Shown piece after piece: positions 35,302 to 46,531 of a stretch of 64,000 nucleotides of DNA. The notes under the pieces are model-generated. The model was not told where the DNA came from, searched no databases, and saw only the letters and a list, made by a program, of their open reading frames with translations. A program made the translations under genes and the position numbers. Source of the stretch: Monosporascus cannonballus (taxonomy: Eukaryota; Ascomycota; Sordariomycetes; Xylariales); NCBI GenBank assembly GCA_004154925.1, contig QJNS01000293.1, forward strand, positions 25,561 through 89,560. The letters are read 5' to 3'. Numbering within the stretch: the first letter of the stretch is position 1; each line of letters begins with the position of its first letter.

Positions 35302-36374
35302 CTAGTCCATCGCGACATCCTCCGCATCCCCTCCTCCCCGCGAGCCTTCGTTCAGATCCGGCATCCAGCCCTTCGGCCTCTCCGTACCGCGAACGGTGAC
35401 GCCGTAGGCCAGCCTCTCGACCTTGCGGACCTGCTCGATCATGACGTCGGTCTTCTTGCTGTAGTTGCTATTCTTTCCGCCGCCGCCGAGCGGCGGGCAG
35501 ATCTGCAGCATGCTGCTGACGTCCTGCAGGTCGGCGAGGATGGTGCGTCGCCCGGCCTCGTCACTGTCGCCGTCGCCGCAGCTCGCGGGCATGGAGCCGC
35601 TGAGGGCCGTGACCGAGGTGGCGAAGCGCATCATCTCGCCCGTGAGATCGAAGACGCCGAACACGTACTCGGAGGGTGTGAGGTCGATGCGCAGCGGCAG
35701 GGCGGCCGACAACTCCCGCGGCGTGATGAGGGTCTGGTGCCGCAGGTAGTGCGCGAACGACACGGCCTCGGCGAACTCCTCGAGGCAGATGAGGTTGTAC
35801 CGGTGCCGGTTCATGCCTTGCACGTCGTCCTCGATGGTGGACAGCAGGTCCACGATCTCCTTCATCCGCTCGTCGATCTCGCTCTGGATGCGTTGCGGGA
35901 TCGGCTGCCTGAGCTTGCGGACTCTATGTTTGGGAGAGAAGAAGCGTTGGTGGTAAGCTTTTGGGCCTCAAGCCAATAGTCCAACTTGACTGGGGTGCGC
36001 TACACTACCACTAAAAGAAAAGGGGGGAGGATCTGGGAATTGCAGGTCTTTATTACCTTTGAAGAGAGAAAATGCTGTGAAAAGCATGTCAGTTTACCAC
36101 TAACAAATTTAGAGATTAGGACTATGATCGAAGCCCAGCCAGCTTACATCTTCTTGCTCAGCGCCGTGACATCCCTCGACACCTTCTGGATCCTCATGCG
36201 ACGGTCATGGTGCTCATCAAGCTCATCGCGGAAGGCTTCAAACATCGAGGTGTAGGCATTGCGCGGTACATCTCGGGCCTTATCCGTCCTCATTTTCTCT
36301 TTGCCCTGGTAATCGCGCTTGACGCCTCCCATGGTGTTTTCACTTTTCGGCTTCGGGACGACCACATCTGCCAT
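35302..36374 (-). CDS. Translin-associated factor X (TRAX)
   Basis: TRAX pairs with translin to form C3PO, a small-RNA and tRNA-fragment endoribonuclease of cytoplasm and nucleus; TRAX supplies the catalytic acidic residues. Three exons: 36374-36148, 36074-36057 and 35923-35302 (288 residues). The middle exon is only 18 bp. Both junctions are phase 2 and rebuild SRDVTALSKKIIFSLQRVRK, a hallmark of the family. Other landmarks are FRDELDEHHDRRMRI near the N-terminus, NLICLEEFAEAVSFAHYL, FDLTGEMMRFATSV and the C-terminal VRGTERPKGWMPDL. The start ATG at 36374 follows a TTACTAAC word that resembles a branch site, so an upstream non-coding exon or a later start (MGGVKRD) cannot be excluded. It is divergent from gpi14 with 436 bp between start codons. 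Confidence 0.92.
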
Positions 36375-36810
36375 GTTAGTAATAGATAACAGTAATAGTG
36401 TAGTTCCTATGTATGTCTGATTGATGCAGTGCAGCAGGGAGGTGATGTACCAGATCAGTCCCACCATTCCCGTTTGTGACCCAAGTGCCACTGTCCACTA
36501 ACACTGTATTGGTGACCAGCAGCCGGTTTAGCCGACTAAACACCGAACTTAAACTTCAGGAGTGCTTTGCACCCATACAACCCCAGGAACCTCCTCGTCT
36601 TTATTACCTGAGAACATTTGAATAAGGGACGAAAATTGCCATCGAATTGCAGAGATGTCTTTGGAGTGACCCATAGGCTATTTCGCGCCAACAGCATTGG
36701 ACAACCGTAGAGGTACCATCATAGGACCTGGAGCTTGACATCGTTCATGCCTGGTGACCTGGAATAGGAGGCGCATGTCTCGAAGCTGAAGGGGCCGCTT
36801 CTAGAGTAAG
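36375..36810. promoter_or_regulatory. Shared divergent promoter TRAX/gpi14
   Basis: 436 bp between the ATG codons of TRAX (minus) and gpi14 (plus). It must hold both core promoters. No clear TATA box or known site is assigned. Confidence 0.45.
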
Positions 36811-38005
36811 ATGGCGACTCTCATCCGCGGGCTCTTCTCGCGCCCACTCCCGCTCTTCATAGCAGCCGGACTGCTACGGGCGATCATGCTGGTGTACGGC
36901 CTGTGGCAGGATGCCAACTCGCCCTTGAAGTACACCGACATCGACTACCTAGTCTTCACGGATGCAGCGCGCTTCACATTCTCCCAGCCTCCTGCATCAC
37001 CATCGTCCCCATCGTCCCCGTACACGCGCGAGACCTACCGCTACACGCCCCTGCTGGCCTGGCTCCTGTACCCGACGACACTGCCGGGCACCTTCTGGTT
37101 CTCGTCGGGCAAGGTGCTCTTCGCGGCGGCGGACCTGCTGGCGGGGTGGCTGCTGCTGCTCATCCTGCGGCGGCTGGACCGGGGCATGCCGGTCGCGACC
37201 GCGCTCGGGTGGGCGAGCATCTGGCTCCTGAACCCCATGGTCGCGGCCATCAGCACGCGCGGCAGCTCCGAGGGCCTACTGGGCGTGCTGGTGACGGCCC
37301 TGCTGTGGGCCGTGCTGGCGCGCCGCGTCGCGCTCGCCGGCCTGCTCCTGGGCTTGGGCGTGCACTTCAAGATCTACCCGTTCATCTACGCGCCGGCCAT
37401 CGTATGGTGGATGGACGCCGAGCGGATGGGTCGTCGTCCTCGTCCCAGTTTCCAGCAGGGAGAAAAAAGCAAGCGGGAAAAAATAACCAAGGAGGAGGAG
37501 CAGAGACAGGGTTCCGGTTCGGGGGGAGGAAACATCGTCGTCCGCTTCCTCACGCGCGAGAGGCTGCAGCTTGCAGGCGTCAGCCTGGCGACGTTCCTCG
37601 GGCTCAACGCCGCCATGTACGCGCGGTACGGGGCGCCGTTCGTGGCGCACACGTTCCTGCACCACGTGACGCGCATCGACCACCGGCACAACTTCAGCCC
37701 GTACAACGTGCTGCTCTACCTGACGTCGGCCGAGCAGCAGCGGCCGAACCCCGCATCTGCTGCTGGCATCGGAGGGGGTATCGAGTCCCTGGCCTTCCTA
37801 CCGCAGCTGTTGCTCTCGACCGTCCTGATCCCCCTCGTCGGCGCCAAGAGGGACCTGCCCGCCACCATGCTGGCGCAGACGTTCGCGTTCGTCACCTTCA
37901 ACAAGGTCTGCACGAGTCAGGTACGGCCCCCCACCCGCTTTTTTTTTTCCCTCTGCTTATCCATAACTGCTTGTTTATCTTTATCTGTCTGTCCCATCTC
38001 TCGCT

Positions 38006-38041
<36 letters not shown>

Positions 38042-38432
38042 GTACCTACTCAACCCATGTTGTTCTCCTTTCCTCATCCCCCTTGATTCCCCACTCTAAC
38101 CCAAAACACCCTTGCTAACGAAACCACCCACCCAGCAGTACTTCCTCTGGTACATGGTCCTCCTGCCGCTATACCTTCCGACGTCGTCGCTCGCGCGGCG
38201 CCCGGCCACCCTCGGGCTCGGCGCCCTCGCGCTCTGGGCCGGGACGCAGGCGCTCTGGCTGCAGCAGGCGTACGAGCTCGAGTTCCTGGGCCGCAGCACG
38301 TTCGCGCCGGGCCTCTGGCTCGCCTCGCTCGCCTTCTTCCTCGCCAACTGCTGGATCCTCGGCGTCGTCGTCGACGACCTCGGGAGGCGGGGTTCTTCCG
38401 CCGGTTCGAGCGATGTGGCGGTAGGCGGATAG
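36811..38432 (+). CDS. gpi14: GPI mannosyltransferase I (Gpi14/PIG-M)
   Basis: Adds the first alpha-1,4-linked mannose from dolichol-phosphate-mannose to the GPI precursor in the ER lumen. Two exons: 36811-37920 and 38139-38432 (467 residues). Donor GTACGG and acceptor CAGCAG, with a GCTAACG branch word, join VTFNKVCTSQ to YFLWYMVLLPLYLP, the conserved PIG-M motif. The luminal DXD motif is visible as YTDIDYLVFTDAARF (Asp43/Asp45), then RETYRYTPLLAWLL, multiple hydrophobic helices and GVHFKIYPFIYAPAI. A charged insert (about residues 208-240; Lys/Glu-rich then Gly-rich) lies in a loop. The 218-bp intron contains a (CA)n(TA)n microsatellite. The downstream neighbour is convergent. Confidence 0.94.
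38004..38042 (+). repeat. (CA)n(TA)n microsatellite in gpi14 intron
   Basis: An alternating ACACAC run is followed by TATATATA inside the single gpi14 intron, upstream of the branch site. It is probably length-variable. Confidence 0.85.
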
Positions 38433-39502
38433 GGATGGGGGGGAGAGGCGGCCAGGTAATTTGGATGGATGAGTGCGACGGCGCGTTCTTTTAATGTAGG
38501 GAGGAGATTAGGTAGGCTAGCGCAGTTTTGTCGTTAAGTGGCGGGCTCTTTTTTTTTAAGACAACGTTTGTGTGCGTACGTGTGCGCGCGTTTGGTGGGT
38601 GACGGCCGGTATGCATAGGATATTGTATGAGTTACGAGCCCAGGTTCAAGTAACGGTATGATACCCGAAGTACGCTCCTACCTTTGCCTCGAGGTTTTAG
38701 GAGACCACCCCTCTAGGTATCGAACACCCTTTCTTTATATAATCGTCCCGATGCCATCCGCGGCCACATAACCTTTGGCCATTCCCCGGAACACTGCCAA
38801 CGATAGCGAAAACAGCCAGATAAGCCACATGCAGACATCTTACCCAAGCACGACTGTCAGCAGTAGGTGGATGATACTGCGGATGGGGCTGGACAACAAT
38901 CAAGTTCCGACTAGACTCGTGGCGAGATGCAATTTTTGGGGAGAATCTAGTCAGAGTTCGGCTATGTGCATTATCTACGCATTGACTTCGGACAAGAAGC
39001 CTCCGGAGATGGAGCACCCCAAAAGGCGCTCTGAGAAAGAAATCATCATCGCGACTCGGGTATTGCACGTGCTCCAGAAGAAAATCTCTAAACCCAAAAT
39101 CAGCCAACTCGTCGCCGAGGTTCGCAACCACCCCGTGAGATATCTCTACCCTTCGAGCCAAAATAATTACATCGCGCCGAGTATATTCTTTCAAACCACG
39201 AGTTACCCCCCTCAGATTTCACATTCGCATAGCTGGACGCCGGATCCTTTCAACGCCCCTGTCTGTATCCATAGTGTGCTTTCTCTCGCAACCCCAGTAG
39301 ACCGCCAGACGCCTTATCAAGTGAGATGAGTTGACCTCGTGACGAGGCTTTGCCGTTCAGCGGGCTGTTGGATACAGTGACTGAACCGTTAAATTGCAGC
39401 GCGAACGTTTTCCCCCACGCAATTGATGTTGTGATGGAGGCGTTCAATATCACATAGCTGTGATTTGCACATATAACTCCCGATCGGTTCTATCAGGGAT
39501 GT
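38433..39502. other. Convergent 3' flanks of gpi14 and F-box gene
   Basis: No gene is supported. Two overlapping antisense open frames (38,775-39,329 plus; 38,697-39,194 minus) have no family likeness and were left out. Confidence 0.5.
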
Positions 39503-41410
39503 TTAAACGATTGTGATCCCCCCCGAGAGCATAGCGTAGTTGGCTAGCTTGAGGGAGAGGACCCTCGATTTCGGAAAGTCGGGGCTAATAACTAAGCGGC
39601 CTTCTTTGTTGTAGCCCACTTCGCCGAAGCTTTCGACCAATTCTTCGAAGCGGATATCTGGTCGTACGCGGTTGATCTCCGCTATGATGTCGTCACTCCA
39701 TACGCCAGAACACCAGCCGTCGCGAATCATGAAGTACGGGTTGAGCGGCGGAACTGGCGAGTCTAGTTTCCTATTAATAAACGACCACGGGGATTCAAAG
39801 AGACGATAGGAAGCCATACCTAGGTCGACATATCTGATCCTCAATAGCTCTACGGATTTTAAGCATTCCAAAGAGCGGATGCCACTCAGAACCAGTTGTT
39901 CGAACACACGGATGAAGTGCATGTCCGTGATCCCCGACCCCGACTCGTTCCACTGGGCGTTCTTTCGGCAGCAATTCTTGACCGTTAGGTCGATTGTCTT
40001 GAGCCTCGTCGTCCGAGGGTTCGAATATTTGGCGAGAACATCAAAGAAACCGTGGCACACCCGGCCCGTGTAGGATAGATGTTCCAGGGTGCTTGCTGCC
40101 CTTGCTAGCTTCTCGCACCAATGAAGCTGCTCGCTTACCTTGAGGTAGTAAGAAGGGCACGTCATCTCGCGCCGATAATCACACTCGAGGCATAGGTTGA
40201 GTTTTGTGATTTTGGGATCGAGGACCTCGAGAACACTCGCCATACTGAGATAGCTCTTCGACTTGGGCTTGGCGTACGTGCCGTGCCATTCGTCCAGGTT
40301 AGGTAAAGCACCAGAGATGTCTTCCCAGTTCTTGCATGACCTGATGATATTCCATTGACCCTTGACAATAAGGGTCCGCACCGAGGGAACTTGCGGGAGT
40401 TCCTGATTTTGATCTGACCGTAGTGCGAACCTTACGTGGGGAGCCTTCTTTCTCTCGCCACCTTCTAGCGTCATAACTCGGACCTCTGGAAGGGTCGTGC
40501 TCACGAGATAGAAGACCTCCTCGAGCGTCGCATTGTCCGTAGGTAAAGCGTACGTGGCGCTGGCGATGCCCTCGGGCGATACCGTCGGCAGCGCGAGCGA
40601 AGTGTCGCCCGGAATTGTCGGGTGAAACTTGGGCTGGAAGACGGGAAACCATATCTCGATGTGCTTTACGTACGTCCGAAGATGGAGATGGCCCGCGAAG
40701 AAAGACGCCACCTCGTTGACCCCGTCTACGGTCGCCTTTAACTTGATGTGCCGATACAGGCGCTCCTGGACCAAGTCCCTCCATAGCGGGCTAACGAAGG
40801 CAAGATCTGACAGCTCCTTTCGTCTTGAATGCCTTAGGGCGGTGCTCCAATTACGAGCATTGACACTAGGTACGCTGAGAGAGCTTGGCGAGGTGGTAGA
40901 TACGCGGTACCCAAAGAGGTGGTCTAGGATGCACTCGTGGATTTCGGCCGGAAGCTTATCGAGCGTCAGTCTAGAATGGGTTTCCGCACTAGGCGTAGAA
41001 ACCTGGTGGGTGACTAGGCAATCGTCCTCGGCAAAACAATCGGGATGGCAAGTCAGGCATCGGATATCTGTCTGGCCCTGCTGAGCATTGGGAAACGGCG
41101 TACTGCTGGGACGAGTGGGCGGCACGAAATCGGAAGGCTTGGGCTGCTCTAAAGGCGGACTCGACGGACCAGGTGTAACAGGGGTCGATGTCGTAGTCAT
41201 AATCGCAGCCAACTCTACAGCGGCCGACCCTTCATCCTCGTGCCCGCGACCGGGGCGGTCTAGAGACATGTCTCTCTGTAAATAATGGTCCACCGTCTGA
41301 GCGTGCCTGCTCTGGGACTGAGGATGAGAGTGAGGGTGGCCGTCGAATGGACCAGGGGCGATGACTTCGCCATCGCGGGCTGATGCGGTCTCCCTAACGC
41401 CCATAATCAA
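39503..41410 (-). CDS. F-box domain protein with long leucine-rich C-terminal region
   Basis: A single exon of 635 residues. The N-terminal 110 residues are disordered (His/Pro/Ser-rich). A Cys cluster follows (C118, C121, C125, C131; CLTCHPDCFAEDDC), which may bind metal. The F-box-like motif starts near residue 150 (LDKLPAEIHECILDHLFG) and continues with LSDLAFVSPLWRDLVQERLYRHIKL after a Ser-rich loop. The remainder has irregular leucine-rich, beta/alpha-like segments (for example VRTLIVKGQWN, ITKLNLCLECD, LEHLSYTGRV, LKTIDLTVKNC), typical of fungal F-box proteins whose C-terminal LRR-like region selects substrates for SCF ubiquitination. The target is unknown. Start at Met1 (41410) or Met3 (41404). 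Such genes expand rapidly in fungi. Call by motif; good confidence. Confidence 0.82.
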   Translation of the reverse strand: MIMGVRETASARDGEVIAPGPFDGHPHSHPQSQSRHAQTVDHYLQRDMSLDRPGRGHEDEGSAAVELAAIMTTTSTPVTPGPSSPPLEQPKPSDFVPPTRPSSTPFPNAQQGQTDIRCLTCHPDCFAEDDCLVTHQVSTPSAETHSRLTLDKLPAEIHECILDHLFGYRVSTTSPSSLSVPSVNARNWSTALRHSRRKELSDLAFVSPLWRDLVQERLYRHIKLKATVDGVNEVASFFAGHLHLRTYVKHIEIWFPVFQPKFHPTIPGDTSLALPTVSPEGIASATYALPTDNATLEEVFYLVSTTLPEVRVMTLEGGERKKAPHVRFALRSDQNQELPQVPSVRTLIVKGQWNIIRSCKNWEDISGALPNLDEWHGTYAKPKSKSYLSMASVLEVLDPKITKLNLCLECDYRREMTCPSYYLKVSEQLHWCEKLARAASTLEHLSYTGRVCHGFFDVLAKYSNPRTTRLKTIDLTVKNCCRKNAQWNESGSGITDMHFIRVFEQLVLSGIRSLECLKSVELLRIRYVDLGMASYRLFESPWSFINRKLDSPVPPLNPYFMIRDGWCSGVWSDDIIAEINRVRPDIRFEELVESFGEVGYNKEGRLVISPDFPKSRVLSLKLANYAMLSGGITIV

Positions 41411-44400
41411 CTGCTGGGGTCAGTCTGAGATCCTTCGAAGCCCGATGCGCATGACAAGCAAGACGAGACGAGACGAGGAGGCCGGAGTGCCCCGGGTCAA
41501 GAGGAAATGGTGTCGTGCTTGGTCGGTCGTAAATAGCGATAACAGTAGCAGACTATTGAATCGAGGGTAAGAAGAATACGGCACAGTCTCGATGTTCGAA
41601 GTGGGTTGTCGTTGGGCGAAGTGGATGAAATGAGAGGGGTTGAATGTTCGAGCGGTTTGACTGGTTATCAGGTCGTCTTTTTGGTCGCGTGTTCGTGAAT
41701 GAGTGGCCCGTTCCAGTGAGAATGGAAAGAGTCAATTGAAGGAATGTCGACGTGAGCGGGACCGGGACGCAATCCGGGTCCGTCAAAAGAATATCGGTGG
41801 AGCTGTCGCTGTTCTAGAATGACCAGTGAGCCCTGACACTGTCGAGATTTGGGATATTTGATTTCAAAGAGCAGGTAGGAATGAATATCCACGAATATCG
41901 GAGTTTTAATACATAGATAAGGAATGAAAACTTATGTTCGAGAAAGGTAGTAATGATGGCGGTTGTGGTGGTGTGGTGATGGGGCCGTAGCAACTAAAGA
42001 CTATCAATCTAGGTACCGATGCAGTAGGCTTCGAGGCATCTTGTAGTGGCTAATTACATGAAGTAGGTTGGTGTGTGTGCATGAGTGTCCTAGCCATCTA
42101 CCTACCTAGTGATAATAGTATGGGAAGGAGGGTAGGCGAAAAATCTGTGATAGTTTGATCCCTGTCATTACCTAATTGTATGTACGACATACTGTGCTGT
42201 AATATCTGGTACTTGGTTTCATACGCACGTACCTCGCTACTTTTACTCTGGAGATACAAATAACGATAGAGGCATTGGAACGCACGGCAACTAACGACCG
42301 TGTATATACACCTTGTGAAGCTATGCGGCTGTAGTATAGTGCGCATGTAGGCAACCAGTATCAATCAATATATATCCCATCGCCATCTCAGATTTCTTAT
42401 CATGATTAATCTTTATGCAAGATGAATTATCATGGTTAAGTTTCTCTCAGGTTCGAGCTTCACTTATACTTTGGACTGTTCTCACCGGCGTCCATGGACC
42501 GCCAGAGTTCCAGACCATAAGTAATCCCTACCCAGAAACGGGGTAATCAGACAAGTTTCTTGTCATCGACCGGGGCGAATTGGGACATGAGCTTGAGAGG
42601 CGAACGTTGCCAGAATGTCCCACGATGGAACTTGCAGCACGCTCCCTCGCGGTTGTCCAGAGCACTGGCTGTATGAATGGCTCACCGTTTACTACAGTAT
42701 TATGCGAGCTAAGCCACATATTCTCAGATCTGGGTTGTTGCTTGATACTGCAATCCTGATCCTGGATTCGCCCCATAATAATGCGGTGCGGGACGGGGGC
42801 ACGGATCGTCATCCATTGGCTAGGTGAACCATGCTGCGGTAGGTCGCGTTCAAATTGTGTGCATAAAAGTTAGCCTGTGGCGTGGCCTCATGGTTTTCTT
42901 CTATATAAGGTTTGTGCTAGGGCAACGGCGACATACCACACCTCTTATCACAAACCTACTAGACAGTGGAATCCGTGGCGAAGTTGCCATCCTTACTCTT
43001 CGCCATGTCCAGTAACTAGAGTTATTAACATTTTCTCCCCAAGGAGGCGGTGACCCTAATGCCATTTACAACATGTCGACCGAAATATGACGTACGATCC
43101 AACTAGCCGTTGCTCCTTTGGAGTGGACGACGTGGTGGATGCGCTGACTCAAACCCGATGCTCCCGAGTCAACCACCATGGTGGCATTGGACCCTTTCAA
43201 ATCCCGTAACGTGTTGCAGTGTCGAGTGTAGGGCGTTGTAGTCCTGCCACTGTGCTGGCAGAAGTTGCTCCTTCAGCAACTCTGACCTGGTAGTATTCCA
43301 GCTCTCCTTGGATCCTGGTAAGTAGAGGAGGTTTTTATTAGGCTATCTAGATACAGTAGGTATCTAAACGTTTGCTGGATGGGTACGAAGCCGAAAATAA
43401 GGACGGAGCATGAAGGTACAAGTACCTAATGAAGAAGCAATAGAGAGGGAGAGCACACCCTCCTTTTAACCAATAGTAGATTAAGTACGGAATAAAATAA
43501 ACATAGAGAAAGATGTAAAAAGAGCCATAGCATAATAAGGAGCGAGATGCAGGATCCCGAAGTTCTATTTTCAAGTTCAATTGCCCCCCTTATCAGATCT
43601 GTCTTTTGACGTCAGATACTTGGCAAAAAATACTTTAAATGCTCGTCCATGTCCATTCCCTTCCTGGCTTTCAGATTCCCCCGACCAGACTCTAGAATAT
43701 TTCAAATTAGAGTCTCTACGTTAACAAGCTTTGGGCAGAAAGCACCTATAGTATATGTAATTATGGATTGGTTCGGAAGAGTTAGGATGCTACCATCCAA
43801 GACCTAGATGGAGCTCCTCTTGTGTCTAGTTGGATGTCCCGAGGCCGGCGCCGCAAATCGTTGGCCACGCTTCCACGCTAACATCAAGTACAAATCAATT
43901 CTGGTATCCCAGAAAACGAATTCCAAACCTGCTGCTCGTGACGGCATGGATATTCGGGTACACCCGCAAAGACCCCATCAGAATGGATGGCAGACGACCT
44001 ACGCTGTAAGAGTTGCTAAGCGCAAGTAAAAGACTAGCCCGCTTCTCAACTTGTTGAAACCAGCCATAATCAAACTGGAAAGCGAATCCTATGTCTTAGC
44101 CCTCTAATACTTCCTCGCTTCCCCTTAATGATGCCAACCACACAGAAGATGCACCATCGGTTAACTCTTTACCCAGGACAGGTTCTGTGTCTTGGGTATA
44201 TGGACACTCTATGGGAGATTGGGTCAACCATCCATTTCGGGGTTCAGCATATCGTATCAGGTGAATCACACCCGCATTCTATTGATTTGCGGCTATTCAG
44301 ATATGTTGGGCGTTCAGCATACAAGAGATGCGTTGGCTAAACATTTTAAGCGCTAAGTCGACTCGCGTGATATGATTTACTGATCTCGAAATGGATGGAT

Positions 44401-46531
44401 GGTGCTGTCCATCTCAGAAACCGTGGACTCAGCAACACCCTCCCGTTTGGGGCCAGATCAAGAACGTACCTGCCTAGTATGCATACTGTTGAGTTCGGTG
44501 CCATACATATGCAGGTAAATTATAGGGACACCAATGCCCTGCGTTTCCTATCCTAGTGGTGATTCTTTGCTGTTTCACTAAATCCAATTTCGGAAGCGGA
44601 CCAATCAACACTTGCTGATGATGAAACGCCCCTCTAGTATGAGATCGATGATTCTAGCCGCCTCGGGGTTAAGTCGAAATTGGCCTTGCGCATGAGCTGA
44701 CGACTCTGGGGCTCAGCGCTCCCACAACTGACAAAACATGGCGGCGCGGCTATCCTTTTGTTGTCTCCTGCTGTGTCAGTTCAAGTGCCAATTGGACTTT
44801 GCTCTTGAGAGAGCTCAGGTGGAAGATTGGCTTCCGTACATGAGACCTTATCTCGGGCACAGATTTTAAGACACTTCCGGGTCTCCTCCGCGGGCTACCG
44901 TTCAATTCGAGCTCAAGATCCGCCACTGATTCCAACGCCCCGGACCGGCCATGTTGCATCTTAATGATCAACGACCACAGCTTTTGGATTCTAATGTTTC
45001 GTCCGAGCCAGTCGCCCTGGTACGCCACCATTGCTAGTCCGCACCATTCTCCTGGACCCCCTAGAACCATTCTCAAGATGGTAAACAGCCCGTTGCGTTT
45101 GCATCCCACTACATGGCAAATGCGGAATGTGGAATCTGGACAGCCCTTTGTGGACATATCGCGGAGCCTGTTTCAACGGTGTGACTGACCCCCTTTCGGC
45201 AAATTGTTTACAATTGTCTTAGCTGCGTCCTTTGTGATATGCGGCCACCGGAGCTTATGTCAATTTCCTACACGATGATGCTGCGGACTCTTTATGGCTA
45301 ACCGATATCACATTAGTATTACTAGAGCTTCTATATGGAAGATTTCGTGGATTCCGTGTTAAATGTATGTTGACTAATTAACACTGGCTATTCTGAATGC
45401 GGCCAGTCAAGACAGTCAACATACGTCTCGGTCTCGATGGTCAGGAACCATGAGCCGCAGTTGAGCCTCAAGATGTTTCCCCTGCTACATCTCGGATGAA
45501 CACCCAAGTTAACACATCTATAAGGGAACTATCCACATGCCTGGTGGCCAAGTCGGACTTTTCACAATAGTAGCAAGTCATCCTCTGCCGTGTTCTTCGG
45601 TAGCTGATCCCGGGCCATAACTAACCATATACTGCGTACAATGCTGTGGAGTCGAATTAGGAACAGAAGTCGCATCTTATTGTCTATATTAATATACCTA
45701 TTTCATCCTTTACTTTCCGAGACGCTTTGTGTGTGGTTAAGGGACTTGGACCGCGAATCATTCCCCCGGCTGTTGTGGATCTGCGCTGCAGGCCAGGGAT
45801 TCTGGAACGTTTGACTTGGCGGTAAAACTTCACCCGTTACAAATGACAACCAATCATTTGCCATCGTCAGCTCCTACAATACCAAATGCGGGAACCCTCG
45901 TCGAGCCATCTTCATGCTTGCCGAGATGGGCATTCAGGGTCTCAGGATCTTCGCGTTAGGGAGGGACTATGCATGCAAGGTAACACCCCCCCTGGTGAGG
46001 CCGTCTTTCGTGGGGAGCCGCCTTATGCTGGGGGTTGTTCGGCATCTTCTTTAAAGGCAAAGCAGTGCACCGAGATTTCTTCAACTTTTTCATTCTCCAT
46101 CCACGTTTCTCGTTCCACGGCGGTGCCCTTTGACCTTAACTTGAACTTTTTATTCTATCTCCTTCGTTTGGAAGCCAGGTAGCTGAACTACAGGCGATTT
46201 CGACGCTCATTGTAGTCTTCTTTACATAGAGAACCTTTGTTGCTTCGATACTCGTCTACCCGTCCAGTTCCCTCGTAATTGTTACATTTGCCTATTTCAA
46301 CTTGCAAACAGACATATCATTACTACCAGGAACTGCGAGCAGTGCTCCCTACTTCACGTTACTACCTGACGGCATTTGCGTTCCCACCAAACATTTCCAT
46401 TCTTAGTCCCTCATTTGAGCATTGCCCACAAACAACGACGAGATATAGCGGTCCCAGTCATCCCTGAATTGTCTGGCACAAGAGGAGGATATCACTTTAA
46501 TTGAAAACGGCATATCAAAATTCTGTTCAGC
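41411..46531. other. 5.1-kb gene desert
   Basis: Only short open frames. The longest is a 135-codon minus frame at 44,750-45,157 that I do not recognise and do not call. There is no tRNA and no transposase. The left end holds the 5' region of the F-box gene; the right end (about 45,880-46,531) is the promoter and leader of the subtilase. It could contain decayed genes or non-coding transcripts, but nothing visible supports either. Confidence 0.5.

Noticed and set aside
38697..39329. Overlapping antisense frames (184 codons plus, 165 codons minus) between gpi14 and the F-box gene
   Set aside because: Neither has motifs and both cannot easily be real; the region is the 3' flank of two convergent genes.
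44750..45157. 135-codon minus frame in the 41.4-46.5 kb gap
   Set aside because: Reads plausibly as protein but matches no family I know and lacks splice or start support; possibly a decayed gene.
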